Part shown: one piece after another, positions 1 through 8,395 of the stretch
How positions within the stretch are numbered: position 1 is the stretch's first letter
Layout: every line of letters begins with the position of its first letter
Assembly (NCBI GenBank): GCA_020720385.1
Contig: DYOR01000013.1
Span: 1-44,283 of the forward strand
Direction: 5' to 3'
Length of the DNA stretch: 44,283 nt
Source of the DNA: Rubrivivax sp.
GTDB taxonomy: Bacteria > Pseudomonadota > Gammaproteobacteria > Burkholderiales > Burkholderiaceae_C
The notes under the pieces: generated by a model
Seen by the model: only the letters and a program-made list of their open reading frames with translations
Told to the model about the DNA's origin: nothing
Database searches by the model: none
Position numbers and translations under genes: made by a program

Positions 1-1551
1 GGCGACTGCGCCGGCATGGCCGCCGACCTGTTCGAGACCTACGCCGTCACGCTCATCGCCGCCATGGCCCTGGGCGCGCTGATGGTGAAGAACGCCGCGC
101 TGCAAGCGGTGGTGTACCCCCTCACCCTGGGCGGCGTGTCGATCATCGCCTCGATCATCGGCACGGCCTTCGTCAAGGCCTCGCCGGGAATGAAGAACGT
201 CATGCCGGCGCTGTACAAGGGCCTCATCGTCGCCGGCGCGCTCTCCTTCATCTTCTTCATCGGCGTGACCATGGTCGTGATGCCCGACGACGCCCTGGGC
301 GCCCAGTTTCCGGGAACGCAGATGCGCCTCATCGGCGCCTGCCTGGTCGGGCTGCTGCTCACCGCGGCGATGGTCTGGATCACCGAGTTCTATACCGGCA
401 CGCAATACAGCCCGGTGCAGCACATCTCGCAGGCCTCGACCACCGGACACGGCACCAACATCATCGCCGGCCTGGGGGTGAGCATGAAGTCCACCGCCTT
501 CCCGGTGATCTTCATCTGCCTGGCGATCTACGCCGCCTTCGCACTGGCAGGCCTGTACGGCATCGCCATCGCCGCGACATCGATGCTCAGCATGGCCGGC
601 ATCGTGGTGGCGCTGGACGCCTACGGCCCGATCACCGACAACGCCGGCGGCATCGCCGAGATGGCCGAACTGCCGGCCAGCGTGCGCGAGATCACCGACC
701 CGCTGGACGCCGTGGGCAACACCACCAAGGCCGTGACCAAGGGCTACGCCATCGGCTCGGCCGGCCTGGCCGCGCTGGTGCTCTTCGCCGACTACACCCA
801 CGCCCTGCAAGCGCGCGGCATGCACCTGAGCTTCGACCTGTCGGACCACAAGGTCATCGTCGGCCTGTTCATCGGCGGGCTCATCCCCTTCCTCTTCGGG
901 GCGATGGCGATGGAGGCCGTGGGCCGGGCCGCCGGCGCGGTGGTGGTCGAAGTGCGCAAGCAGTTCAAGGACGGCGCCATCATGGCCGGCAAACGCAAGC
1001 CCGACTACAGCGCGGCGGTGGACATGCTCACCACCGCGGCGATCAAGGAGATGATCATCCCGTCGCTGCTGCCGGTGGTGGCACCGATCCTCGTCGGCAT
1101 GCTGCTCGGCCCGGCTGCGCTGGGTGGCCTGCTCATGGGCACCATCGTCACCGGCCTGTTCGTCGGCATCTCCATGTGCACCGGTGGCGGCGCCTGGGAC
1201 AACGCCAAGAAGCTCATCGAAGAGGGCTTCACCGACGCCGACGGCGTGACGCACAAGAAGGGCAGCGAGGCGCACAAGGCCGCCGTCACCGGCGACACCG
1301 TGGGCGACCCCTACAAGGACACCGCCGGCCCGGCCGTCAACCCGCTCATCAAGATCATCAACATCGTGGCCTTGTTGATCGTGCCGCTGCTGCCCATGAC
1401 CGCGAGCACGCAGCCCGCGATGCACACCGGCGAACCGGCGGCGGCGATGGCCACGCCGGTGGTCGCTGCGCCGGCAGCGGCCGCGGTGACCGCGGCGCCG
1501 CTGCCCGGCGCCAGCGCCGCCGAGGCCGCAGCCCCGGCCGCTTCGCAGTAG
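1..1551 (+). CDS. hppA: K+-independent proton-pumping membrane pyrophosphatase, 3' portion
   Basis: Hydrolyses cytoplasmic pyrophosphate and pumps protons across the inner membrane. The reading frame is open from base 1, inside the conserved [14 protein letters not shown] segment, so the start codon and N-terminal membrane helices lie outside the window. Many hydrophobic helices follow. The diagnostic segment [17 protein letters not shown] has Lys (codon 727-729) where K+-dependent enzymes have Ala, which marks the K+-independent class. The acidic loop [17 protein letters not shown] and the Asp/Lys-rich loop [10 protein letters not shown] are intact. An Ala/Pro-rich tail of about 45 residues follows the last helix; it looks like lineage-specific low-complexity sequence. 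Family assignment is very secure; the subclass call rests on the single Lys. Confidence 0.96.
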   Translation, partial: GDCAGMAADLFETYAVTLIAAMALGALMVKNAALQAVVYPLTLGGVSIIASIIGTAFVKASPGMKNVMPALYKGLIVAGALSFIFFIGVTMVVMPDDALGAQFPGTQMRLIGACLVGLLLTAAMVWITEFYTGTQYSPVQHISQASTTGHGTNIIAGLGVSMKSTAFPVIFICLAIYAAFALAGLYGIAIAATSMLSMAGIVVALDAYGPITDNAGGIAEMAELPASVREITDPLDAVGNTTKAVTKGYAIGSAGLAALVLFADYTHALQARGMHLSFDLSDHKVIVGLFIGGLIPFLFGAMAMEAVGRAAGAVVVEVRKQFKDGAIMAGKRKPDYSAAVDMLTTAAIKEMIIPSLLPVVAPILVGMLLGPAALGGLLMGTIVTGLFVGISMCTGGGAWDNAKKLIEEGFTDADGVTHKKGSEAHKAAVTGDTVGDPYKDTAGPAVNPLIKIINIVALLIVPLLPMTASTQPAMHTGEPAAAMATPVVAAPAAAAVTAAPLPGASAAEAAAPAASQ

Positions 1552-1609
1552 CGCTGCGGGCCCCGGGCTGGCCAGCGCGCCGGCCTGGCCCTGACGCAGG
1601 CCACACGCG

Positions 1610-2437
1610 ATGCCCCCGAGCAGCACGAGCACGCGCCACCCGCACCAGGGTGAGCCGCACCTGCTGCACTCGCTGACCGAGTGGCGCGCGCTCGTCGAGA
1701 TGTCGCTCCTGCCCCTGGCGGTGCCGGGTTTGATGACGGCACCCCAAGGGGACGGACATCCCGTGCTCCTGCTGCCCGGCTTCATGGCCAACGAGGGCAC
1801 GCTGATGGCACTCGAGCTGTTCCTGCGCAACCGCGGCTACGACGTGCAGACCTGGGGCTTCGGGCGCAACGTCGGCTTCCAGACGCGACACGCCAAGGCG
1901 CTGGAACAGAAGATCCGCTATCTGCACCACCGCAGCGGCCAGCGCGTGAGCCTCGTCGGCTGGAGCCTGGGTGGCGTATTCGCGCTGTGGGGCGCGCACC
2001 AGGCCAGCGAGTGCGTGCGCAACGTCATCACCCTGGGCAGCCCGGTGAGCGTCGATGCCGCCGGCAGCCGGTCGCCCGCATTCGTGAAGTCGATGTACCG
2101 GCTCATCGCCCATCCCCTGGGGCCCGACGCACACACCATGCAGCCGCGTGCCAAGAGCCTGCGCGAGCGCAAGTGGCTGCCCGTGCCGATGAGTTGCCTG
2201 TACTCGGTCAGCGACGGCGTGGTGCCAGCGCAGGAAGCCACCTTTCAGGGCGACCCGTCCCTGCACGAGAACATCCGCGTCACGGGCAGCCACACCGGCA
2301 TGGGATTCAATGCCATGGTGCTGGCCATCGTTGCCGACCGCCTGGCCCAGCCGCAGGGCCGCTGGCGCCCCTTCAAGCCACGGGGCTGGTGGGGCTCCGC
2401 GTACCGGCTCGCGACGCACGCCGCCGTGCCGCTGTAG
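1610..2437 (+). CDS. alpha/beta hydrolase (lipase/acyltransferase-like)
   Basis: A 275-residue alpha/beta-hydrolase-fold protein. The nucleophile elbow GWSLGG is at residues 117-122 (Ser119). The oxyanion-type segment LLPGFMANEGT is near 54-64. The likely acid is Asp202 in SVSDGVVP and the likely base is His228 in GSHTGMG, so a full Ser-Asp-His triad is present. No signal peptide is evident. The 3' end overlaps the convergent wax-ester synthase gene by 65 bases. That neighbourhood suggests a lipid or ester substrate, but this is inference. The ATG at 1610 is the first available; later Met codons at 31 and 42 could also be used because the first 25 residues are polar and poorly conserved-looking. 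Confidence 0.85.
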   Translation: MPPSSTSTRHPHQGEPHLLHSLTEWRALVEMSLLPLAVPGLMTAPQGDGHPVLLLPGFMANEGTLMALELFLRNRGYDVQTWGFGRNVGFQTRHAKALEQKIRYLHHRSGQRVSLVGWSLGGVFALWGAHQASECVRNVITLGSPVSVDAAGSRSPAFVKSMYRLIAHPLGPDAHTMQPRAKSLRERKWLPVPMSCLYSVSDGVVPAQEATFQGDPSLHENIRVTGSHTGMGFNAMVLAIVADRLAQPQGRWRPFKPRGWWGSAYRLATHAAVPL

Positions 2438-3914
2438 GCGCAGCCGCTGCGCTTTGCGCCGGGCACGCCGCCGTGGGGCGGGCACGCCGACCGCCACGCA
2501 GGGCCTGGGCCGCACGCCCGATCTCCTGGAAGCTCTCGCGCACGCATTGCGCAAAGAACTCGGGGTCGGGCATGAGCTCGCGGCACGAGGTGGGCGAGAT
2601 CACCACCTGGCCGTCGTAGCTGGTCACGGCGAAGACCAAGCCCATGCCGTCGGCCACCGGCATCATCGCCGAGAAGTAGGTCATGCGCGCCCCGCACAGG
2701 TACAGCGGCACCGAGGGCCCGGGCACGTTGGTGACGGTGCAGCTGGCGAGCGGGGCGCGCCGGCCGATGCCGCCCAGCGCCCGGCCGAGCAGCTTGCCCG
2801 CCAGCGCCAGGGTGGCCGCCGGCGCGTGCCGTTCCAGGTCGGTGAGCTCGCGCGCACCCACGGCACGCGAGGCCAGTTCCGGTGAACCGGTCTGCTCGCA
2901 GACGCGGGCCAGGCGCTGCGCGGGGTTGGCCAGGTCGGTGCCCAGTTGCACCCGAACCCAGGCCAGCTCGGGCCGCGTCGATGCCGCGGCCCCGGGCGCA
3001 CGAAGGTACATCGGGGTCATGGCCGTGAGGCTCGCCTGGGGCAGCTCACCGTGCCCACCCAGGTAGCGGCGCAAGGCGCCGCCGCACACGGCCAGCACCA
3101 CGTCGTTGACGGTGGCCCCGGCCACCAGGGCGCGGGCAGCCTTGAATTCATCCAATGCGAAGCGCCGCGTCTCGAACACCCGGTGCGGCGAGACCACCGA
3201 ATTGAAGCGCGTGACGGGAATGTGCGCCGGCTGGCGCAGCCACTCGCCCGCCGCCTTCAGGGCCACCGGCGCGATGCGCCGGACCGCGCGCCCCAGCGGC
3301 CCGGCCAGGCGCGCGGCGGAGAACAGCGAATTGACCGTGCCGCGCGCGGCCATCGCCAGCACACCGGGCGGCGCCTCGGGAAACCAGGGCGCCGGCGGAG
3401 CGGCTTTGGCCGGCTCGGCGTGCAGGTCGTGAAGCAGCATCGTGATCTCGCTGCCGCTCTCTACGTCGACGGCCGCGTGGTGGGTCTTGGCGAGCAAGGC
3501 AAAGCTGCCCCGCGGCAGGTCGAGAAAGCTGTCCAGCCCCTCGATCACGTAGATTTCCCACAGCGGGCGGTTCAGATCCAGCGGCCGGGCATGGATGCGC
3601 GAGACCTGGATGCAGAACTGGCGCCAGTCACCCGGCTTGGGCAGGGCGAGGTGGCGCACGTGGTACTCGAGATCGAAGTGCTCGTCGTCGACCCAGTACG
3701 GGAAATCGAGGTCCAGCGGCACCCGGCACAGCTTCTGCCGAAACACCGGCAGTCGCTCGAGGCGGCTCTCGACATGCGCCAGGATGCTCTTGAAACGCAG
3801 CTTGCCGCCGGGTGCAGTGGGCTGGTCGTAGACGTGGATCAGGGTGACATTGGCATTCGAGTGCGCCGTGTCGGAGTAGAGAAACGAGGCATCGTGGGCG
3901 CCGAGCTGTCGCAT
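2373..3914 (-). CDS. wax ester synthase / diacylglycerol acyltransferase (WS/DGAT)
   Basis: Predicted 513-residue bifunctional acyltransferase that joins acyl-CoA to fatty alcohols or diacylglycerol to make neutral storage lipid. The N-terminus MRQLGAHDASFLY is typical of the family, and PLW at 117-119 and the later VNDVVLA and PTSCRELMPDP motifs are present. The active-site motif reads HHAAVDV (145-151): the two His and the Asp are kept but the usual final Gly is Val. The start was chosen at 3914 because family similarity begins there and an AGGA lies about 9 bases upstream; the frame is open further upstream. The last 35 or so residues are Arg/Ala/Pro-rich and extend into the 3' end of the convergent hydrolase gene, so they may be a lineage extension. 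Confidence 0.9.
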   Translation of the reverse strand: MRQLGAHDASFLYSDTAHSNANVTLIHVYDQPTAPGGKLRFKSILAHVESRLERLPVFRQKLCRVPLDLDFPYWVDDEHFDLEYHVRHLALPKPGDWRQFCIQVSRIHARPLDLNRPLWEIYVIEGLDSFLDLPRGSFALLAKTHHAAVDVESGSEITMLLHDLHAEPAKAAPPAPWFPEAPPGVLAMAARGTVNSLFSAARLAGPLGRAVRRIAPVALKAAGEWLRQPAHIPVTRFNSVVSPHRVFETRRFALDEFKAARALVAGATVNDVVLAVCGGALRRYLGGHGELPQASLTAMTPMYLRAPGAAASTRPELAWVRVQLGTDLANPAQRLARVCEQTGSPELASRAVGARELTDLERHAPAATLALAGKLLGRALGGIGRRAPLASCTVTNVPGPSVPLYLCGARMTYFSAMMPVADGMGLVFAVTSYDGQVVISPTSCRELMPDPEFFAQCVRESFQEIGRAAQALRGGRRARPTAACPAQSAAAAPTAARRRASRAGTRSPTSPVA

Positions 3915-3942
3915 GCGGGGATCCTTGCCGCGAGATGCACCC

Positions 3943-3948
3943 AATATA
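3943..3948 (-). promoter_or_regulatory. -10-like element TATATT upstream of WS/DGAT
   Basis: On the minus strand TATATT lies 28 bases upstream of the WS/DGAT start, in a region that is otherwise very GC-rich. No convincing -35 is seen at 16-18 bases. It sits between the livK-like gene's terminator and the WS/DGAT start, where an independent promoter would be expected. Confidence 0.25.
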
Positions 3949-4004
3949 CAGACCCTGTGGTCGGTCGGGCGCCACGGGCTGCGCGCCGCGCGGCTGCAGC
4001 GCCC

Positions 4005-4032
4005 AAGAAAAAGGGCGCCCGAAGGCACCCTT
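4005..4032 (-). terminator. Rho-independent terminator of the livK-like gene
   Basis: Read on the minus strand, a 9-bp stem (AAGGGTGCC pairing with GGCGCCCTT, one G-T wobble) closes on a TTCG tetraloop and is followed directly by a T-run. It begins 27 bases past the stop of the livK-like gene and ends before the WS/DGAT start, so it separates the two same-strand genes into different transcripts. Confidence 0.88.
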
Positions 4033-4059
4033 AGAAGGCAATGCGGGACCGCTGAAGGA

Positions 4060-5202
4060 TCAGCGCACGACCGCGATCTGCTCGCGCTTGCCGCCCTTGT
4101 AGGTGTACAGCGTCAGCGCGCCATTCTTGATGTCACCCTTGTCGTCGAAACCGATGGTGCCGGTCACACCCTTGTAGCCTGACGTCTTGGCCAGCACGGG
4201 CAGGTACTTGGCCGGTTCGGCCGACCCAGCCTTGACCATCGCCGAGACCATCACGTTGAGAGCGTCGTAGACATACGGTGCGTAGAGCTGGACTTCGATA
4301 CCGAACTTCTTCTTGTAGTCCGCGTAGAACTTCGTCATCCCGGCCTTCTGCGCCCCTTCGATGCCGCCAGCCTCGGCGCACACCACCTGACCATCGGCCA
4401 TGGAACCGGCGGACAGACTCGGCAGGTCCGCCGTGCAGATCCCATCACCGCCCATGTACTTCACGTCCAGGCCCAGTTGCTTCATCTGGCGCAGCATCGG
4501 ACCAGCCACCGCGTTCATGCCGCCGAAGAAGACGACGTCGGGCTTCTTCGCCTTCAGGTTGGTCAGGATGGCGGTGAAATCCGTGGCGCTGTCCTTGGTG
4601 AACTCACGGCCAACGATCTTCACGCCCTTGGCTTTCACCGCCTTCTCGAACTCGTCGGCCACGCCCTGGCCGTAGGCGGTGCGGTCGTCGATGACGGCGA
4701 CGCTCTTGCCTTTGAGCTTATCAACCGCGTACCGACCGAGAGTGCCGCCCAGATGTACGTCGTCCGCCACCACCCGGAAAGCCGTCTTGTAGCCCTGGCG
4801 GGTGAACTTGGGGTTGGTGGACGAAGGGCTGATTTGAGGAATGCCCGCATCGAAGTAGATCTTCGACGCGGGTATCGAGGTGCCCGAATTCAAGTGGCCG
4901 ATCACGCCATTGACCTTGCTGTCGACCAGCTTCTGCGCCGCGGCCGTGCCCTGCTTCGGGTCGCCCGCGTCGTCTTCGGCGAGGAGTTCGAACTTGGCCT
5001 TTTTGCCGCCGATCGTCACGCCCTTGGCGTTGAGTTCGTCGATGGCCATGCGCGCGCCGTTCTCGTTGTCCTTGCCCAACTGGGCGATGGAGCCGCTGGT
5101 GGGGCCGACGTGACCGATCTTCACGATCAGATCCTGGGCAAACACCGTGCTGCCGAAGAGCAGCGCGGCGGCGCCAACCATGACGTTGAATTTGACTTGC
5201 AT
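4060..5202 (-). CDS. branched-chain amino acid-type ABC transporter substrate-binding protein (LivK/LivJ-like)
   Basis: Periplasmic type-1 binding protein (Peripla_BP_6 family) of 380 residues. The start at 5202 gives a proper Sec signal peptide, with MQVKFNVMVGAAALLFGSTVFA before a likely cut at VFA-QD, and GGAG lies 8 bases upstream. The mature protein begins VKIGHVGPTSGSIAQLGKDNENG, the ligand-binding N-lobe of this family; GHLNSGTSIPASKIY and SPSSTNPKFT follow as usual. No permease or ATPase gene lies next to it: it is a solitary gene with its own terminator. It therefore probably feeds a Liv-type transporter encoded elsewhere. The exact ligand (Leu/Ile/Val or another small amide or aromatic) cannot be told from sequence. 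Confidence 0.93.
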   Translation of the reverse strand: MQVKFNVMVGAAALLFGSTVFAQDLIVKIGHVGPTSGSIAQLGKDNENGARMAIDELNAKGVTIGGKKAKFELLAEDDAGDPKQGTAAAQKLVDSKVNGVIGHLNSGTSIPASKIYFDAGIPQISPSSTNPKFTRQGYKTAFRVVADDVHLGGTLGRYAVDKLKGKSVAVIDDRTAYGQGVADEFEKAVKAKGVKIVGREFTKDSATDFTAILTNLKAKKPDVVFFGGMNAVAGPMLRQMKQLGLDVKYMGGDGICTADLPSLSAGSMADGQVVCAEAGGIEGAQKAGMTKFYADYKKKFGIEVQLYAPYVYDALNVMVSAMVKAGSAEPAKYLPVLAKTSGYKGVTGTIGFDDKGDIKNGALTLYTYKGGKREQIAVVR

Positions 5203-5316
5203 GCAGATTTCTCCGGAAGGAAGGGTGGTATTGCCGAAACCGGGCAAAGGTTGAAGAGCGGAAAACGATAACCGAAAAGGACGCCGCGCCGAAACGGGGT
5301 TATCTCGGTGGTCCGC

Positions 5317-5757
5317 TCAGGCCCGGGAGCGCTGGGCTGGGTGGTGGGTGATGCCCAGACCGGCGGCCTTGTAGGCCCGCCAGCGGTTGCGGCCGCGCTC
5401 GGCCTGCTCGGCCTCGGCCCCCACGATCTCGATGAGCCGATCCAGGGTGTCGAAGTCCCCGGGCACCTCCGCGTCGAGGTTCACCACCACCCTCGGGGCG
5501 CCCTCGCCACCGGCCTGCGCCGAGAGCCAGATCGGCGTGCGCGCCGCCACGTCGGCGGTGGCGCCGGGCACGCGCACATGCGGCACGAACTCGCGCTCCT
5601 CGAAGGTCCACAGCGCGCGGTCCAGCGAAGCCAGCGTGCCCGCCGGCGCGCTCACCTGGACCCGCGCGCCCTGGCGACAGGCCTTGCGCAGCAGCCGGCA
5701 GGCGAAGTCCACCGGGTCGGCCACGCCGCTGTGGAACTCCACCTCGGTGAGCGCCAT
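5317..5757 (-). CDS. holC: DNA polymerase III chi subunit
   Basis: A 146-residue protein matching the length and pattern of HolC (chi), which links the clamp-loader complex to single-strand DNA-binding protein. Recognisable segments are the N-terminal VEFHSGVADPVDFACRLLRKAC, WTFEEREFVPHV in the middle and RWRAYKAAGLGITHH near the C-terminus. It follows pepA on the same strand with a gap of 45 bases, the pepA-holC order known from many proteobacteria, so the two are probably cotranscribed. Confidence 0.92.
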   Translation of the reverse strand: MALTEVEFHSGVADPVDFACRLLRKACRQGARVQVSAPAGTLASLDRALWTFEEREFVPHVRVPGATADVAARTPIWLSAQAGGEGAPRVVVNLDAEVPGDFDTLDRLIEIVGAEAEQAERGRNRWRAYKAAGLGITHHPAQRSRA

Positions 5758-5802
5758 GGATGGGCCTCGCTGGCCTGCAGGAGCGGCTCGCGGCCCGGGC
5801 GC

Positions 5803-7263
5803 CTACTTGGCGCGGCCGAGCACGAAGTGCGTGAGCAGCCCCACCGGGCGACCGGTGGCCCCCTTGGCGGCGCCGGACTTCCAGGCCGTGCCGGCGATGT
5901 CCAGGTGCGCCCAGCGCAGCTTGCCGGTGAAGCGCTTGAGGAACATCGCCGCGGTGATGGACCCGCCCGCGCGCGGGCCGACGTTGGCCATGTCGGCGAA
6001 GTTGCTCTTCAGGGCCTCGTCGTACTCCTCGTCCAGGGGCATGCGCCATGCGGGGTCCAGCGCCTGCTCGCCGGCGGCCAGCAGTTCAGCGGCGAGTGCG
6101 TCGTCGGCGCTGAACAGGCCCGAGCGGTGGTGTCCCAGGGCAATCACGCAGGCACCGGTGAGGGTGGCGACGTCGACGACCACCGCCGGCTTGAAGCGCT
6201 CGGCGTAGGTCAGCGCATCGCACAGGATGAGCCGGCCCTCGGCATCGGTGTTGAGGATCTCGATGGTCTGCCCGGACAGGCTCGTGACCACGTCGCCCGG
6301 CTTGATGGCGCGACCGCTGGGCATGTTCTCGCACGCCGGGATGATGCCGACGAGGTTCACCTTGGCCTGGGCCTGGGCCACGGCGCGCAGCGTGCCCAGC
6401 ACGCTGGCCGCGCCGCCCATGTCGAACTTCATCTCGTCCATCTCGGCCGCTGGCTTGAGCGAGATGCCCCCGGTGTCGAAGGTGATGCCCTTGCCCACCA
6501 GCACCACCGGCGCGTCGCCCTTGGCCGCGCCCTGCCAGCGTGCGACGATGAACTTCGGCGCCTGCTCCGAACCCTGGGCCACGGCGAGGAAGGAGCCCAT
6601 GCCGAGCTTCTCGCAGTCCTTGCGCTCCAGCACCTCGACCTTCAGGCCGAAGCTCTTGCCCAGCTGACGCGCCTGCGCCGCCAGAAAGCTCGGCGTGCAA
6701 TGGTTGGCCGGTCGGTTGGCGCATTCGCGCGCCAGCGCCGTGCCCGCGGCAATCGCCTGGCCGCGACGCAGGCCGGCGCTCAGCGCCGCCGTGTCGCCGC
6801 GCGCGCACACCACGCTCACCGTGGCCAGCTTGGACGCCGCCGGCGCGCTGGGCTTGGTCTCGCGGTACAGGTAGACGGCTTCGCTCACGGCGGCGACGAG
6901 CGCCTCGCCGCATTCGCCGCTCCAGGCGTCGCCGCCGGCCTGGGCGATGGCCAGGTGCCGCGCGCCCGTGCCCTTGACCGAGGCCAGCCCGGCGCCGACG
7001 GCCTTGCGCATGGCCTTGGCCGATCCATCGGCGAGGTAGGCAAAGACCACCCGGGCGGTCTTCACCCCGGCCACGCGGTGCGCATACAGGGTCTGGCCGG
7101 CCTTGAATTCGAAGTCCCCATCCTTCACTGCGGCAGCCAGCACGTCGGCCAGCGGCCGCTCCAGATCCTGCGCCACACGCGTGCCGGTGACCAGCACCAG
7201 CAGGGCATCGGCGGCCACGCCGGCCAGCCCGTTGACGCCTGTCGAATGAGTCTTGAAGTCCAT
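5803..7263 (-). CDS. pepA: leucyl aminopeptidase (M17 family)
   Basis: Cytosolic dimetal exopeptidase of 486 residues that removes N-terminal residues from peptides; PepA of E. coli also binds DNA. The catalytic half carries the metal and active-site segments GKGITFDTGGISLKP, DEMKFDMGGAASVLG and the M17 signature NTDAEGRL. ATG at 7263 (MDFKTHSTG) was chosen because upstream codons run into the divergent lptF gene. The starts of pepA and lptF are only 28 bases apart, so their promoters must overlap each other or the coding ends. This divergent pepA / lptFG arrangement is conserved in gamma- and betaproteobacteria. Confidence 0.95.
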   Translation of the reverse strand: MDFKTHSTGVNGLAGVAADALLVLVTGTRVAQDLERPLADVLAAAVKDGDFEFKAGQTLYAHRVAGVKTARVVFAYLADGSAKAMRKAVGAGLASVKGTGARHLAIAQAGGDAWSGECGEALVAAVSEAVYLYRETKPSAPAASKLATVSVVCARGDTAALSAGLRRGQAIAAGTALARECANRPANHCTPSFLAAQARQLGKSFGLKVEVLERKDCEKLGMGSFLAVAQGSEQAPKFIVARWQGAAKGDAPVVLVGKGITFDTGGISLKPAAEMDEMKFDMGGAASVLGTLRAVAQAQAKVNLVGIIPACENMPSGRAIKPGDVVTSLSGQTIEILNTDAEGRLILCDALTYAERFKPAVVVDVATLTGACVIALGHHRSGLFSADDALAAELLAAGEQALDPAWRMPLDEEYDEALKSNFADMANVGPRAGGSITAAMFLKRFTGKLRWAHLDIAGTAWKSGAAKGATGRPVGLLTHFVLGRAK

Positions 7264-7291
7264 AATCCGATTCGTTGAGCAAAGAGCTGGG

Positions 7292-8395
7292 ATGTTATTC
7301 GATTCGACCGTACGCAACGAGATCGCACGCGCCTTCGGCGCGACGCTGGTGGTCATCCTCACCATCGTGCTGACGATGTTCCTCATCCGCACGGTGGGCC
7401 AGGCCGCCGACGGCACCATCGCGCCGCAGGACGTGGTGCTGCTGCTCGGTTACGTGGCCCTCGGCCACCTGCCCACGATGATCGCCATGTCGCTCTTCGT
7501 GGCCATCGTCATCTCCCTGGGCCGCATGTACCGCGACAGCGAGATGGCGATCTGGTTCGCCAGCGGCGTGGGCCTGTCGCGCTTCGTGCGCCCGGTGCTG
7601 CGCACGAGCTGGCCGGTGCTGCTGGTGGTGGCGCTGCTCACGCTCTCGGTGTGGCCCTGGGGCAATGCCCGGACCATGGACCTGCGCGACCGCTACGCGC
7701 AGCGCTCGGACCTCTCGCGCGTCACGCCGGGCGTTTTCCAGACCTCGGCCGACGGCCGCAGCGTGTTCTTCGTCGAGCGCGAGAGCGCGGACGGCGCGAA
7801 CGCGCGCAACGTCTTCATCCTGTCGCAGAAGGAGCGCCGCGAGTCGGTCACCTCGGCACGTTCGGGTCGGCTCGAACCGGTCGGGCCGGACCACTTCCTG
7901 GTGCTCCAGCGCGGGCAGCGCAACGATGTCGACCTCGCCAGCCAGGAACGCACCTTGTCGAGCTTCGAGACCTATCGCGTGCTGGCCCCCGAACGCGCCG
8001 CCCGCGCCAGCCGGGGCCAGCCGCCCAAGGCCACGCCCACGCTGGAGTTGATGCGCCAGCCGCGCCCGGCCAGCCAGGGCGAGCTCACCTGGCGTTTCGG
8101 CCTGCTGCTCGGGGCGGCCAACCTGCTGCTGCTGGGCATCGGGCTGGCGGCCACCCATCCGCGTCGTGCCAGCAACTGGAACCTGCTCTTCGCGCTGCTC
8201 GCGTTCGTCGTCTACTACAACCTGATCAATCTCACCCAGGCCTGGGTGAGCAGCGCGCGCATGTCCATGGGGGCCGCCCTGCTCGCCCTGCACGGCGGCG
8301 TCTTCGCCCTGGCGCTGGCGCTGCTGTGGTGGCGTGACCATGCGGCGGTGGCCCGCTGGATGTTCACGCGGCGCGCCGGCCGGGTGAGCGCATGA
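7292..8395 (+). CDS. lptF: LPS export ABC transporter permease LptF
   Basis: Inner-membrane subunit (367 residues) of the LptB2FG transporter that extracts lipopolysaccharide and passes it to LptC. The start MLFDSTVRNEIARAFGATLVVILTIVLTM at 7292 matches the family. Three N-terminal helices, a periplasmic beta-jellyroll region (about 130-270) and three C-terminal helices can be seen, the classic 3+3 arrangement. The stop overlaps the lptG start as ATGA, so translation is coupled. A possible -10, CATAAT, lies at 7261-7266 across the pepA start codon, without a good -35. Confidence 0.94.
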   Translation: MLFDSTVRNEIARAFGATLVVILTIVLTMFLIRTVGQAADGTIAPQDVVLLLGYVALGHLPTMIAMSLFVAIVISLGRMYRDSEMAIWFASGVGLSRFVRPVLRTSWPVLLVVALLTLSVWPWGNARTMDLRDRYAQRSDLSRVTPGVFQTSADGRSVFFVERESADGANARNVFILSQKERRESVTSARSGRLEPVGPDHFLVLQRGQRNDVDLASQERTLSSFETYRVLAPERAARASRGQPPKATPTLELMRQPRPASQGELTWRFGLLLGAANLLLLGIGLAATHPRRASNWNLLFALLAFVVYYNLINLTQAWVSSARMSMGAALLALHGGVFALALALLWWRDHAAVARWMFTRRAGRVSA

